In this document: positions 12,298 through 21,603 of the stretch, one piece after another | Layout of the letters: each line of letters starts with the position of its first letter | How positions within the stretch are numbered: position 1 is the stretch's first letter | NCBI RefSeq assembly: GCF_022662475.1 | Contig: NZ_JAKNQQ010000001.1 | Coordinates: forward strand, 620,001-684,000 | From: Sphingomonas sp. TREG-RG-20F-R18-01 | GTDB taxonomy: Bacteria > Pseudomonadota > Alphaproteobacteria > Sphingomonadales > Sphingomonadaceae | Direction: 5' to 3' | Length of the DNA stretch: 64,000 nucleotides | Translations under genes and position numbers: made by a program | Notes under the pieces: model-generated | Databases searched by the model: none | The model's input: the letters and a program-made list of their open reading frames with translations, nothing else | Told to the model about the DNA's origin: nothing

Positions 12298-13287
12298 CCC
12301 CGGCCCGGTGCCGCCCTTGCGCCATTTAGTCCACAGATGGCGCGCGAGCAGGCCGGGCGGCATCCGCAGCCAGTGCGACCGGACATAGAACGCCATGCGG
12401 GTCACCGGACGGCCGGGGCGGCCCCAACCGTCCCGCGCGGTGATGCGGAACAAATACAGCCGGTCGATCAGGGTCACCCGCTTGGCATCGCCATACAAGG
12501 CTTCGGCCAATCGTAACGCCCGCGCGACTTCGCGGCTAAGCCCATGATGGGACGCTCTGGCCGCCAACCCATGTGTGCCGAACTGGCCCACCAGGCACTG
12601 CACGTCCCAGAGATTGCGCATCCCACCCGCCAAATCCCCATCGGCAAACAGATGCGCCGCCGCATGGACGAGCATGTCGTTGGGACACAAACCAGAGATG
12701 CCCGGAGCTAGCTCGACCGCATCCGCAAGCAATGCCGCCGGATCCGGTTTGATCCGTGCCGTCGTAGGGAGGATCGTGTGGTGCACGTCGATCATTCGAT
12801 CGCGCTCGCGGTGGATCAGGGGCGGCAACTCGTGCATCCACTGCCGATAATAGGCATGGTCATAGGGGTCCGGCTTGACCCATTCCCATCCGGCCGCGAG
12901 CAAGGCCGCCTCGACCACGGCGATGCGGTCGCGCGGCACCAATATGTCCAGATCGCCAATCGACCGTCCGATCCCGGCGCGCATCCCGGCGGCCGCGAAG
13001 GCCGTACCCTTGAGCAGCACCAGCCGCTCCCCGACCAGCGCCAACACCCGCCGTGCCGCTTCGGCTTCCCACAGGGCGACGATCTGCCCCTGGACGGCGG
13101 ACGTCCGCGCATCGTCGAGGATTCGCGCGACCTGGGCCGGAACGGCGACCCCTTCCAATCGAAACGACAGCGTACCGATCATCTGTTCGGCGCGCGCGAT
13201 CGCGATTACCGCGTTCCAGTCCTCTGCGTCGAAGCACGCAACACAGTCGGGGTCCCGCAGGACGCGCGCGAGCAGCCAGCCGTTCAT
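12289..13287 (-). CDS. Nucleotidyltransferase-fold protein of the HprK-related kinase cassette
   Basis: A 332-residue cytosolic protein. Around residues 100-125, LVLLKGTAF...RSIGDLDILVP matches the active-site pattern of the NTP_transf_5 family, with the DLD pair as metal ligands. The start at MNGWLLARVL (ATG 13287) is chosen because it overlaps the kinase stop in ATGA; 13 further upstream codons are open but not family-like. It is last in a four-gene operon. In lasso-peptide clusters, homologous proteins act after an HprK-like kinase and add groups to a phosphorylated peptide, which suggests a similar role here. The substrate is unknown. Confidence 0.75.
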   Translation of the reverse strand: MNGWLLARVLRDPDCVACFDAEDWNAVIAIARAEQMIGTLSFRLEGVAVPAQVARILDDARTSAVQGQIVALWEAEAARRVLALVGERLVLLKGTAFAAAGMRAGIGRSIGDLDILVPRDRIAVVEAALLAAGWEWVKPDPYDHAYYRQWMHELPPLIHRERDRMIDVHHTILPTTARIKPDPAALLADAVELAPGISGLCPNDMLVHAAAHLFADGDLAGGMRNLWDVQCLVGQFGTHGLAARASHHGLSREVARALRLAEALYGDAKRVTLIDRLYLFRITARDGWGRPGRPVTRMAFYVRSHWLRMPPGLLARHLWTKWRKGGTGPGSG

Positions 13288-14144
13288 AGCGCGGCCCACG
13301 CCGCCTCCACCTGTTCGACGGCGCACTCGGTGTGGGGGTAATCGATGGCACGCGCGGGCAACGCCTTGACCAGCGCCGTAAGGGCATCGAACCCGCGCTC
13401 TCCCAGCGCGACATAGTTGGTCGAGGCCTGGGTCAATCGGACGAACACTTCGCTTGGCGCCACGTCCCGCTCCGCGCGTGAAAAGCCGAAGCTCGGGAAG
13501 AAGATGGCGACCGGGCGCGCGGGTCGGTCCATCGCGGCGATGGTCGCCGCGTCAGCAACCAGATGGCGGATCGAGCCCTTCGGCGTATTGGTCAGCAACG
13601 GCCCGAGCCGCCGCGCCGGAACTTCAGCGGAAAGCGCGGCGATCCCGGCGTTCTTCAGGCTGATCGGCCGGGGAAACGCATGGACCATCCCGGTCGCGGG
13701 ATCGATCAGCGCAAACTCGTCCGCCATCAGTCGCCACCCTCGCAGCGACAGCAGCGCCGCAAGCGTCGACTTTCCAGATCCCGAAACCCCCGTCAGCAGG
13801 ATCGCGCGCCCCTCGCGCTCGACGACCGCGGCATGCAGCAGCAGATACCGCCGTTGCCCGAGCGCCATCTGGAGGTTCATCCCCATCTCCGCCGCCAGCA
13901 GGCCTTGCGCCAAGGGCAGCGGCGCTGCTTCCGGCAGGACGTAGTCCCCGCCGATCATCACGGCCGGGCGCAGGAAACGCCGCCACGGCCGGGCCGCGAA
14001 CAGCCGAACCGAAAAGTCGACCACGCCGCCGTGCGGGGCGGGATAGCCGGCATAGATATGCTCGAGCTGAGCGATCGGCGCACGCCAGTCGGACCCGATG
14101 CGAAACCCGACGGGCCCGACGCGGACGGAAAGGACGTGGCGCAT
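13284..14144 (-). CDS. HprK-related kinase (HprK-rel-A type)
   Basis: A 286-residue kinase related to the C-terminal half of HPr kinase. It has Walker A GVSGSGKST near residues 119-127, and acidic residues in LMADEFALID that match the metal/catalytic segment of HprK-like kinases. The N-terminal ~100 residues are specific to this subfamily. No HPr or PTS genes are in the window, so HPr is not the obvious substrate. The gene follows the PqqD-like gene by 2 bases and overlaps the nucleotidyltransferase gene. A peptide or protein Ser/Thr kinase role is inferred from lasso-peptide kinases with the same fold. Confidence 0.8.
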   Translation of the reverse strand: MRHVLSVRVGPVGFRIGSDWRAPIAQLEHIYAGYPAPHGGVVDFSVRLFAARPWRRFLRPAVMIGGDYVLPEAAPLPLAQGLLAAEMGMNLQMALGQRRYLLLHAAVVEREGRAILLTGVSGSGKSTLAALLSLRGWRLMADEFALIDPATGMVHAFPRPISLKNAGIAALSAEVPARRLGPLLTNTPKGSIRHLVADAATIAAMDRPARPVAIFFPSFGFSRAERDVAPSEVFVRLTQASTNYVALGERGFDALTALVKALPARAIDYPHTECAVEQVEAAWAAL

Positions 14145-14146
14145 GC

Positions 14147-14443
14147 TCAGCGCGTCGGTTCGCAGGCGACCAGCCCGCAGGCGACCAGTTCGGCGAGCCG
14201 CGCCGCTAGCGCGTCCGCATCCGCCTGCGCCAGCGCATATTGCCCCTGCAGCTTGGCATGCAATCCGGACACGGTAAGCCCGGCCTCGCCCAGCGCGGCG
14301 AGGAGTTCGGGCGCGGGTGAGGTAAGCAGGTGCGTGATGCCCGACGTACGGTGATAGACCGCAGCAAAACTATCCAGCTGGACGATGCGAAGCGCCTCGG
14401 GCCGCGCCATACGATACAGGAGATGCTCGGCCGGTTCCTTCAC
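14147..14443 (-). CDS. PqqD-like peptide-binding protein of the HprK-rel-A cassette
   Basis: A 98-residue protein with the PqqD/RRE-like winged pattern: a strand LRIVQLDSFAAVYHRTSG, then helices in PAPELLAALGEAG and a C-terminal LAELVACGLV. PqqD domains bind leader peptides and hand them to modifying enzymes. The GTG at 14443 gives 5 bases after the upstream stop; ATG 14410 is an alternative that removes 11 residues and also fits the family. It lies between the Tat-exported protein gene and the kinase gene, so the former is the natural candidate client. Confidence 0.75.
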   Translation of the reverse strand: MKEPAEHLLYRMARPEALRIVQLDSFAAVYHRTSGITHLLTSPAPELLAALGEAGLTVSGLHAKLQGQYALAQADADALAARLAELVACGLVACEPTR

Positions 14444-14448
14444 GCGGC

Positions 14449-14841
14449 TCAGCCGCGCGGCATCTGCAACGACGCAAAGCAGGTAAAGCCGCTCGTCCCC
14501 GATTGCAGACGCCGGATATAGTTGGTGTAGGCGCGACTCTGGCTGGAATTGGTGCCTGGCAACTGCCCCCCGGCAAGCGCCGTACGAACGTCCTCACCCT
14601 TGAACGGGCGGCCCGGTGGCGCGAATGCCCCCTGTGTTCCGGCCGGTACGGTACTGCCGTCGGCCGCGATATAGCTTCCAGCCCGCCCGGCGTCCGGCAC
14701 CGGAATCTCGCAGGTCGAGATCGACGCCACCGTTGCGGCGAGCGCGGGGCGGATCGAAACCACTGCCGCCGCTGACACCGCACCAAGCATCAGCGCGCGC
14801 CGCCGCGTGGCCGCCGGGACATCGGGGGTATCGTCGTTCAT
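14449..14841 (-). CDS. Small Tat-exported protein, putative substrate of the HprK-rel-A cassette
   Basis: A 130-residue protein. ATG 14841 is chosen because an AAGGG lies 8 bases upstream; ATG 14847 is too close to it. The N-terminus has a twin-arginine signal (TRRRALMLGAV, then a hydrophobic stretch ending PALA, about residues 12-36). The mature ~95 residues hold two cysteines, one near the new N-terminus (STCEIPV) and one near the C-terminus (GFTCFAS), plus many Ser and Thr. No enzyme motif is seen. It is first in the operon. Tat export suggests it is folded or modified before secretion. The function is not recognised. Confidence 0.6.
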   Translation of the reverse strand: MNDDTPDVPAATRRRALMLGAVSAAAVVSIRPALAATVASISTCEIPVPDAGRAGSYIAADGSTVPAGTQGAFAPPGRPFKGEDVRTALAGGQLPGTNSSQSRAYTNYIRRLQSGTSGFTCFASLQMPRG

Positions 14842-14966
14842 GATCATCGCCCTTTCACATTCGCGATTCACTGGCAAGCGCGGGGGCTGCATCAAGCGGC
14901 ATTGGCGTCTCGTCCCGGCACAGTGTCGGCTTCCGCGCGTCGCGAACACCGGCTAAGGCGGCGACC

Positions 14967-16199
14967 ATGTTGCAAGGGTTCGGATCTCGCACGGTCATCG
15001 CCATCGGGCTCGTCGTCATCGCGGCGATCGCGGTCTTCTTGCTCGAATGGAACCTCCAGGCCGCGATCATCGCGCTGGTCGGGGGGGTCGCGGCCGCGCT
15101 CACCGCAACCGGGACCGGCGATCAGCCGATCGAGACGCCGCGCCCGGTCGAAGTGGCTGCCCCTGCCCCCGAACCAAATCTGCAGGAAGTGATCGAAGCC
15201 ATCGTCGGTCCCGTGCTGATCGTCTCTGAAGGCCGCGTGGCCCATGCCAATACGGCGGCGCTCGGCCTGCTCGGCAAGCATATCGTCGGAGAAGACGTGC
15301 GGATCGCGATCCGACATCCCGGCGCCGCCGAACGCCTCGCCAGTCCGATCGCGGGCATGCCGCAAGGCCCGACAAACCTGGTCGGGCTCGGGGCACTGGA
15401 TCAGCATTGGGAAATGCATGTCGGCAGTACGGCGAGCGGCCAACGCGTCGTTCACCTGATCGACCGCACCGGCAATCATGCGGCCGAGCGGATGCGGGTC
15501 GACTTCGTCGCCAACGCCAGCCACGAATTGCGTACCCCGCTTGCGTCGATCCTCGGCTATATCGAGACGCTCGGCGACGACAAGGCGGGCGAAGATGCCC
15601 AGGTCCGCGGCCGTTTTCTGAAAATCATGTTCGACGAGGCGCGGCGGATGCAACGGCTGGTCGAGGACCTGATTTCGCTCAGCCGGATCGAAGCGGAAAA
15701 GTATCGCCTTCCCGACCGGGCGGTCGATCTCAGCGAACTGGTTGGCGAGGTGCGCTCGGAATTGCTGGACGCCCAGAACGTCCGCAGCAACGATATCGTC
15801 ACCGATCTCGACCTCGGCGTTCCTACGGTCGCGGGGGATCGCGCCCAGCTCAGCCAGGTGCTGCACAACCTCATCGGCAATGCGATGAAATATGGCCGGG
15901 TCGGCACGCCGGTGACGGTCAAGCTCTGGCGCGATCGCGTGGGTATGGTACGGATCAGCGTGGCCGACGAGGGCGAGGGTATCGCCCCCGAGCATATCCC
16001 CCGCCTGACCGAGCGCTTCTACCGCGTAGACCCGGGCCGCAGCCGCGCGGCAGGCGGAACCGGCCTCGGCCTGGCGATCGTCAAACACATCGTCGAACGC
16101 CATCGTGGCCGCTTCGACGTTGCCAGTACGGTGGGCAAGGGTACCACCGTCACGCTGATGCTGCCGCCGCACGACAAGGCCACCCCGCCCTTGTCCTGA
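14967..16199 (+). CDS. phoR: Phosphate regulon sensor histidine kinase PhoR
   Basis: Inner-membrane kinase that phosphorylates PhoB under phosphate limitation and is restrained by PstSCAB-PhoU. It has 410 residues: two N-terminal membrane segments (about 9-26 and 29-47), a PAS-like domain about 70-160, and a HisKA box ASHELRTPLASILGY with the phospho-acceptor His near residue 183. The ATPase domain has N-box NLIGNAMKYG, DEGEGI and GGTGLGLAIVK. It heads the pst-pho cluster and is divergent from the Tat-protein operon with a 125-base gap. Confidence 0.93.
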   Translation: MLQGFGSRTVIAIGLVVIAAIAVFLLEWNLQAAIIALVGGVAAALTATGTGDQPIETPRPVEVAAPAPEPNLQEVIEAIVGPVLIVSEGRVAHANTAALGLLGKHIVGEDVRIAIRHPGAAERLASPIAGMPQGPTNLVGLGALDQHWEMHVGSTASGQRVVHLIDRTGNHAAERMRVDFVANASHELRTPLASILGYIETLGDDKAGEDAQVRGRFLKIMFDEARRMQRLVEDLISLSRIEAEKYRLPDRAVDLSELVGEVRSELLDAQNVRSNDIVTDLDLGVPTVAGDRAQLSQVLHNLIGNAMKYGRVGTPVTVKLWRDRVGMVRISVADEGEGIAPEHIPRLTERFYRVDPGRSRAAGGTGLGLAIVKHIVERHRGRFDVASTVGKGTTVTLMLPPHDKATPPLS

Positions 16200-16218
16200 C
16201 GCGCGATTTCCCCGGACA

Positions 16219-16249
16219 GTGTCATCAAACGGTAACGACAACGTCACAG
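16219..16249 (+). promoter_or_regulatory. Pho-box-like direct repeats upstream of pstS
   Basis: GTCAT at 16221, GTAAC at 16232 and GTCAC at 16243 are spaced exactly 11 bases apart, the helical spacing of PhoB half-sites. They sit about 80-110 bases before the pstS start. PhoB binding is inferred from the pattern and context. Confidence 0.6.
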
Positions 16250-16328
16250 AGGCACGTGGGTGAGGATGGTAAGCGACTCCGGGGGCCACAGCTTTGACAT
16301 CCGAGTCCACGGCCCAAGGGGAGATTCC

Positions 16329-17405
16329 ATGAACCGGAAAAACGCGAAAGTCGTCAAGGCCTTGGGCACGCTGGTTGCCGCATCTGCGGCCGTGACATTG
16401 GCGGCATGCCAGGATCAGGCCAACGGCGGTGGCGCCGGGTCGCGCGACCATATCACCGTGGTTGGCTCCTCTACCGTATTTCCCTTTACCACGATGGTGG
16501 CCGAGCAGCTCGTCAACAGCACGCCGGGCACCAAGGCTCCGGCGATCGAATCGACCGGCACCGGCGGCGGGATGAAGCTGTTCTGCGCTGGCATCGGCGC
16601 CGCGCATCCCGACATCGAGGACGCCTCGCGCCGGATCAAGGCGAGCGAGTACAAGACGTGCGTCGACAACGGCGTATCCCGGATCATCGAGGTCCAGATC
16701 GGTCTCGATGGCATTGCCTTCGCCGAATCCAAGAGCGGCCCTAAACTCCAGCTGACCGCGGTCGACCTGTACCGCGCGCTCGCCGCGACGCCGAATGGCC
16801 AGCCCAACACCGCCAAGACATGGAAGGACGTCAATCCGGCGCTGCCGGCGGTGCCGATCCAGGTCTATGGCCCGCCGTCGACCAGCGGCACCCGTGATGC
16901 ACTGGCCGAGCTGATCCTCGCGCGCGGTTGCGATGCGATCAACCCCAAGATGGCCGACATCAAGGACAAGGATCACGCCGCCTACGCCAAGGGCTGCACC
17001 GCGATCCGCGAGGACGGCGCTTATGTCGATGCGGGCGAGAACGACAATCTGATCGTCCAGAAGCTCCAGTCCAACCCGAATGCGGTCGGCATCTTTGGCT
17101 ATTCCTATCTCGAGCAGAACAAGGACAAGCTGAACGGCGTGCCGATCAACGGCGTCGAGCCGACCTATGAGACGATCGCGCGCGGGGCCTATCCGGGATC
17201 GCGGCCGCTGTTCCTTTACGTGAAGGCTGCGCACCTGACCGCGATCAAGGGCCTGCGCGAATTCCTCGCGCTCTACGTCAAGTCGTGGGATCCGAACGGC
17301 CCGCTCGTCGCCAAGGGGCTGATCGCAGCACCGGAGGACGTGCGCAAGCGGAGCGCGGAGATCGTCAAGAACGAGACGCTGCTCAATCCGTCGAAGCTGC
17401 TCTGA
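16329..17405 (+). CDS. pstS: Periplasmic phosphate-binding protein PstS
   Basis: Captures phosphate for the PstCAB transporter. ATG 16329 is preceded by an AAGGGGAG ribosome site and gives 358 residues; an upstream ATG at 16260 would spoil the signal sequence. A lipobox-like TLAAC near residue 26 suggests lipid anchoring. Phosphate-site motifs: VVGSSTVFPFT at the mature N-terminus, STGTGGGMKLFC, and GPPSTSGTRDAL. It follows a Pho-box-like element and precedes pstC by 34 bases. Confidence 0.95.
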   Translation: MNRKNAKVVKALGTLVAASAAVTLAACQDQANGGGAGSRDHITVVGSSTVFPFTTMVAEQLVNSTPGTKAPAIESTGTGGGMKLFCAGIGAAHPDIEDASRRIKASEYKTCVDNGVSRIIEVQIGLDGIAFAESKSGPKLQLTAVDLYRALAATPNGQPNTAKTWKDVNPALPAVPIQVYGPPSTSGTRDALAELILARGCDAINPKMADIKDKDHAAYAKGCTAIREDGAYVDAGENDNLIVQKLQSNPNAVGIFGYSYLEQNKDKLNGVPINGVEPTYETIARGAYPGSRPLFLYVKAAHLTAIKGLREFLALYVKSWDPNGPLVAKGLIAAPEDVRKRSAEIVKNETLLNPSKLL

Positions 17406-17439
17406 CCCGTTCCTCCTGCCTTAAAACGAGCCTGACCTA

Positions 17440-18816
17440 GTGTCCTTCTTTGCGCTTTTCCTGGTGATTGCCGGGCTTGGGCTGATCGGCTGGCTGACGG
17501 CGCGGATGCGCGCCGTCGCCTTCCGGCGTGGCAGCACCGCGCGGTTCAGTTCCCTGCCCTCGCACTTCGGCGGTTATGTCGCGCTGTGCACGATCGTGCC
17601 CGCGGCATTGTTTCTGGCTGTGTGGGCGGCAACCTCGCCCGCGCTCGTCACCAACAGCGTGCTCCACGACCCTGCCGCGGCGCGATTGCCGGCGCCCGGG
17701 TTCGACCGGGCAGCGATCCTGTCGGAGGCGCGCAGCCTTGCCGCGGGCCGCAGTTTCGGCGCGTTCAACCCATTGTCGCAGAAGCTCGCGCCTGCCTATG
17801 CGACCGCGCAGACGCGGATCGACTGGATCGGCACCGCGGTCGCCCTGTTGCTCGCCTTTGCCACCGGTGGCTTCGCCTTCACCCGCGTCCGCCCCGATTT
17901 TCGGGCGCGGACCAAGATCGAGTTCGTCGTGATGGGCGCGCTGTTATGCGCATCGCTCATCGCGATCCTGACGACCATGGGGATCGTCGCGTCCCTGCTG
18001 TTCGAATCGTGGCGCTTCTTCGAAGTCGTGCCGATCACCGATTTCCTGTTCGGCACGCATTGGAGCCCGCAGGTAATCGACCCGGCCGACCCGGGCGCGA
18101 CGCTCGGCGCGGTCCCGCTGTTCTGGGGGACGTTCCTGATCGGCGCGGTCATCGCGATGGTCGTGGCGATCCCGTTCGGCCTGATGAGCGCGGTCTATCT
18201 CACGCAATATGCGTCTGCCTCGGCGCGTCGCTGGATGAAACCGATCCTCGAGGTGCTCGCCGGCGTGCCGACCGTCGTCTACGGGTATTTCGCCGCGCTC
18301 ACGGTGGCGCCGGCGGTCCGCGACTTCGCAGTGTCGATCGGGATTACCTGGGCGAGTTCCGAAAGCGCGCTCGCTGCGGGACTGGTGATGGGGGTGATGA
18401 TCATCCCGTTCGTCTCGTCGATGGCAGACGATTCGCTCGCCGCGGTCCCGGGAGCGATGCGCGACGGCAGCCTTGCAATGGGCGCGACATCCTCCGAGAC
18501 GATCCGCCGCGTGTTGCTGCCCGCAGCCCTTCCGGGCGTCGTCGGCGGCGTGCTGCTCGCAGTGTCGCGCGCGATCGGCGAGACGATGATCGTGGTCATG
18601 GCCGCCTCGGGCGTGGCCACGCTGACGCTCAACCCGTTCGCCAGCGCGACCACCGTCACCAAGCAGATCGTCGACCTGCTGACCGGCGAGGCCGAGTTCG
18701 ATAGCCCGAAGACGCTGGCCGCCTTCGCGCTCGGGCTAACGCTGTTCGTCATCACCCTGTTGCTCAACATTGTCGCCCTGACGGTCGTCAAACGGTACCG
18801 TGAAGCTTATGAGTGA
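17440..18816 (+). CDS. pstC: Phosphate ABC transporter permease PstC
   Basis: Inner-membrane permease of the Pst system. At 458 residues it is longer than enterobacterial PstC because of an N-terminal extension with extra membrane segments (starts at about 2-18, 44-66 and 125-145) and a periplasmic stretch. This long form is common in alphaproteobacteria. The permease core has the GTFLIGAVIAMVVAIPFGL region and the EAA-type loop in GSLAMGATSSETIRRVLLPAA. It begins with GTG 17440. Its end overlaps the pstA start by 8 bases. Confidence 0.93.
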   Translation: MSFFALFLVIAGLGLIGWLTARMRAVAFRRGSTARFSSLPSHFGGYVALCTIVPAALFLAVWAATSPALVTNSVLHDPAAARLPAPGFDRAAILSEARSLAAGRSFGAFNPLSQKLAPAYATAQTRIDWIGTAVALLLAFATGGFAFTRVRPDFRARTKIEFVVMGALLCASLIAILTTMGIVASLLFESWRFFEVVPITDFLFGTHWSPQVIDPADPGATLGAVPLFWGTFLIGAVIAMVVAIPFGLMSAVYLTQYASASARRWMKPILEVLAGVPTVVYGYFAALTVAPAVRDFAVSIGITWASSESALAAGLVMGVMIIPFVSSMADDSLAAVPGAMRDGSLAMGATSSETIRRVLLPAALPGVVGGVLLAVSRAIGETMIVVMAASGVATLTLNPFASATTVTKQIVDLLTGEAEFDSPKTLAAFALGLTLFVITLLLNIVALTVVKRYREAYE

Positions 18817-20107
18817 AACCCTCGTCGCCCAGGTACCGGTCGGCCCCGCCGAGCCACCGGAGCGCGCGCCCACCGACTGGCGGACGCAATCGATGCAGCG
18901 CCGGATCCGCCAGCGCTACGCCGCCGAGCGCCGCTTCCGGTTGCTGGGGCTTGCCGCGGTCGTGCTGTCGGCGGGGTTCCTTGCGGTGCTGCTCGTGACC
19001 ATGGTCTATAACGGTGCGAGCGGGTTCCTGCAGACGCAGATTGCCTTGCCGATCGACTTCCCACAGGCTGGCCTCGCGCTTGATCCGGCGCATCTGAAGG
19101 GCCCAGGCGCCGATCTCGCGCTTGCCAGCGCCGGGGTCGAGGGTGTCACCGCCGCCGCCGCGACCGCTGCGTTCGGCAAGGACGGGCCCAAGATGTTGTC
19201 GGACGGCGCATGGCTGTCGGTGCGCGCCGCGATCAAGCGTGATCCGGCGATACTCGGGGGCCGCAGCATCGTCTGGGTCCCTGCAAGCGACCCGATCGAC
19301 ATCGCCGCCAAACGCGAAGGCGCGCCCGCCGACGAGGCTACCGTTGCCCATCTAAAGGCGCAGCACGCGATCTCGACCGGGTTCAACCTTCCCTTCCTGA
19401 CCGCTTCGGATTCGAACGACCCGACCCGCGCCGGGATATGGGGCGCGCTCAAGGGGTCCATCTTCACGATGATCGTGACGCTGCTGATCGCCTTCCCGGT
19501 CGGTGTCCTGTCCGCGCTGTATCTCGAGGAATATGCGCCGCGGAACCGCTGGACCGACCTGATCGAGGTCTCGATCAACAATCTCGCGGCGGTGCCCTCG
19601 ATCATCTTCGGGCTGCTCGGTCTCGCGGTGTTCCTCGGCACGTTCGGCCTGCCGCGCTCGGCGACGATCGTCGGCGGGCTGACGCTCGCGCTGATGACGA
19701 TGCCCGTCATCGTCATCGCCGGGCGCAATGCGATCAAGGGCGTGCCCCCGTCGATCCGCGATGCCGCGTTCGGCGTCGGCGCGAGCCCGGTGCAGGTCGT
19801 GTTCCACCACGTGCTGCCGCTCGCGCTGCCCGGCATCCTGACCGGCACGATCATCGGCATGGCGCGCGCGCTCGGCGAGACCGCGCCGTTGCTGATGATC
19901 GGGATGCGCGCGTTCATCTCCGCGCCGCCCGCCCGGCTGACCGATCCGTCGACCGTGCTGCCGGTCCAGATCTTCCTGTGGTCCGACCAGATCGACCGTG
20001 GCTTCGTCGAGAAGACCAGCGCGGCGATCATCGTGCTGCTCGTCTTCCTGCTCGCGATGAACGGCTTCGCCATCTACCTCCGCAACAAATTCGAGACCCG
20101 CTGGTGA
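18809..20107 (+). CDS. pstA: Phosphate ABC transporter permease PstA
   Basis: Partner permease of PstC. ATG 18809 gives 432 residues; a GTG nine bases upstream is an alternative. It has a cytosolic N-terminus, TM1 near residues 45-67, and a large periplasmic insert of about 130 residues (the DUF3333-type region of alphaproteobacterial PstA). The permease core follows, with an EAA-type loop [19 protein letters not shown]. It overlaps pstC and shares GTGA with pstB, so the transporter genes are translationally coupled. Confidence 0.93.
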   Translation: MSETLVAQVPVGPAEPPERAPTDWRTQSMQRRIRQRYAAERRFRLLGLAAVVLSAGFLAVLLVTMVYNGASGFLQTQIALPIDFPQAGLALDPAHLKGPGADLALASAGVEGVTAAAATAAFGKDGPKMLSDGAWLSVRAAIKRDPAILGGRSIVWVPASDPIDIAAKREGAPADEATVAHLKAQHAISTGFNLPFLTASDSNDPTRAGIWGALKGSIFTMIVTLLIAFPVGVLSALYLEEYAPRNRWTDLIEVSINNLAAVPSIIFGLLGLAVFLGTFGLPRSATIVGGLTLALMTMPVIVIAGRNAIKGVPPSIRDAAFGVGASPVQVVFHHVLPLALPGILTGTIIGMARALGETAPLLMIGMRAFISAPPARLTDPSTVLPVQIFLWSDQIDRGFVEKTSAAIIVLLVFLLAMNGFAIYLRNKFETRW

Positions 20108-20874
20108 GCATTCCAAACCAACACAAGATCTGCGCAAAACGGGTCAGCGTCTATTACGGAGCCAAGAAAGCGATCGACGATGTGTCGCTCAATTTCGACC
20201 AGCGCTACGTCACGTCGCTGATCGGTCCGTCCGGCTGCGGCAAATCGACCTTCCTGCGCACGCTCAACCGGATGAACGACACGATCCCCAGCGCGCGGGT
20301 CGAGGGCGACATCACGCTGGATGGCGAGGACATCTATGACCCCGCGATGGACGTGGTACAGCTGCGCGCGCGGGTCGGCATGGTCTTCCAGAAACCGAAC
20401 CCTTTTCCGAAGACGATTTTCGAGAACGTCGCTTATGGCCCGCGCATCCACGGCCTCGCTGCCAACAAGGCCCAATTGGCGGAGATCGTCGAACAATCGC
20501 TCCGTCGGGCCGGCCTGTGGGACGAGGTCAAGGATCGGCTGAGCGACAGCGGCACCGCCTTGTCGGGCGGCCAGCAGCAGCGGTTGTGCATCGCGCGCGC
20601 GATCGCAGTCGACCCCGAGGTGATCCTGATGGACGAACCGTGCTCCGCGCTCGACCCGATCGCCACCGCCAAGATCGAGGAGTTGATCCACGAACTCAAC
20701 GGCCGCTACGCGATCGTGATCGTCACGCACAACATGCAGCAGGCCGCGCGCGTGTCGCAGCGGACCGCGTTCTTCCATCTCGGGACGCTCGTCGAATATG
20801 GCGCGACCTCGGACATCTTCACCAATCCGCGGCAGGAACGCACCAAGGATTACATCACCGGCCGCTACGGCTGA
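20104..20874 (+). CDS. pstB: Phosphate ABC transporter ATP-binding protein PstB
   Basis: ATPase that drives phosphate import. It has 256 residues: Walker [11 protein letters not shown]-loop [10 protein letters not shown], signature LSGGQQQRL, Walker B VILMDEP, switch His in VTHNMQQA. The GTG start overlaps the pstA stop (GTGA). A longer in-frame extension upstream runs through pstA and is spurious. Confidence 0.97.
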   Translation: MSIPNQHKICAKRVSVYYGAKKAIDDVSLNFDQRYVTSLIGPSGCGKSTFLRTLNRMNDTIPSARVEGDITLDGEDIYDPAMDVVQLRARVGMVFQKPNPFPKTIFENVAYGPRIHGLAANKAQLAEIVEQSLRRAGLWDEVKDRLSDSGTALSGGQQQRLCIARAIAVDPEVILMDEPCSALDPIATAKIEELIHELNGRYAIVIVTHNMQQAARVSQRTAFFHLGTLVEYGATSDIFTNPRQERTKDYITGRYG

Positions 20875-20885
20875 GACAGGACGCC

Positions 20886-21590
20886 ATGCCCACCAACGAA
20901 CATACGATCAAAGCCTTCGACGCTGAAATCGGCCAGTTGCGCGGCCTGATCGCGCAGATGGGCGGCCTTGCCGAACAGGCGATCGGCGCCGCGATGGAAG
21001 CGCTGCGCCTGCACGACCTGGAAGGCGCGCGCGCGATCATCGACGGCGACAAGCGCATCGACGCGCTCGAGATCGAGGTCGAGCAGCTCGCGGTGCGGAT
21101 CATCGCGCTGCGCGCGCCGCTCGCGGACGATCTGCGCGAAGTCGTCGCCGCGCTCAAGATCGCGGGCGTGGTCGAGCGGATCGGCGATTATGCCAAGAAC
21201 ATCGCCAAGCGGGTTCCCACGATCGAAAGCCACGGCGAGATCGAGCCACTGTCGGTCCTCCCCGCCATGTCCGTGCTCGCGGTGCAGATGGTCCACGACG
21301 CGCTCGACGCCTTCGCCGCGCGCGATGCCGCCGCCGCGGTCGAGGTCTGCGCGCGTGACCGGCAGGTCGACGATTTCTACAACAGCCTGTTCCGCGTGCT
21401 CGTCACGCACATGATGGAAAACCCCAAGACGATCGGTCAGGTCGCGCAATTGCTGTTCATTGCCAAGAACCTCGAACGGGTCGGCGATCACGCGACGAAC
21501 GTTGCCGAAATGGTGTATTTTGCGGCGACCGGCACGCACATGGTCGAACGCGACCGTGGACCAATGTCCCATTTAACGCCGACCGCTTGA
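20886..21590 (+). CDS. phoU: Phosphate regulon modulator PhoU
   Basis: Cytosolic regulator that links PstSCAB activity to PhoR and keeps the regulon off in high phosphate. The 234 residues form two three-helix repeats with the metal-binding E/DxxxD-type segments, for example in VVERIGDYAKNIAKR and LERVGDHATNVAEM. ATG 20886 lies 11 bases after pstB; the upstream open frame is a pstB shadow. Confidence 0.95.
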   Translation: MPTNEHTIKAFDAEIGQLRGLIAQMGGLAEQAIGAAMEALRLHDLEGARAIIDGDKRIDALEIEVEQLAVRIIALRAPLADDLREVVAALKIAGVVERIGDYAKNIAKRVPTIESHGEIEPLSVLPAMSVLAVQMVHDALDAFAARDAAAAVEVCARDRQVDDFYNSLFRVLVTHMMENPKTIGQVAQLLFIAKNLERVGDHATNVAEMVYFAATGTHMVERDRGPMSHLTPTA

Positions 21591-21603
21591 AGGAGTGATC
21601 GCC

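Noticed and set aside
16260..16328. Upstream ATG for pstS
   Set aside because: It would bury the signal peptide behind 23 residues; ATG 16329 has a good ribosome site.
14892..17234. 780-codon minus-strand reading frame
   Set aside because: Antisense to phoR and pstS, which are unmistakable; no domain seen.
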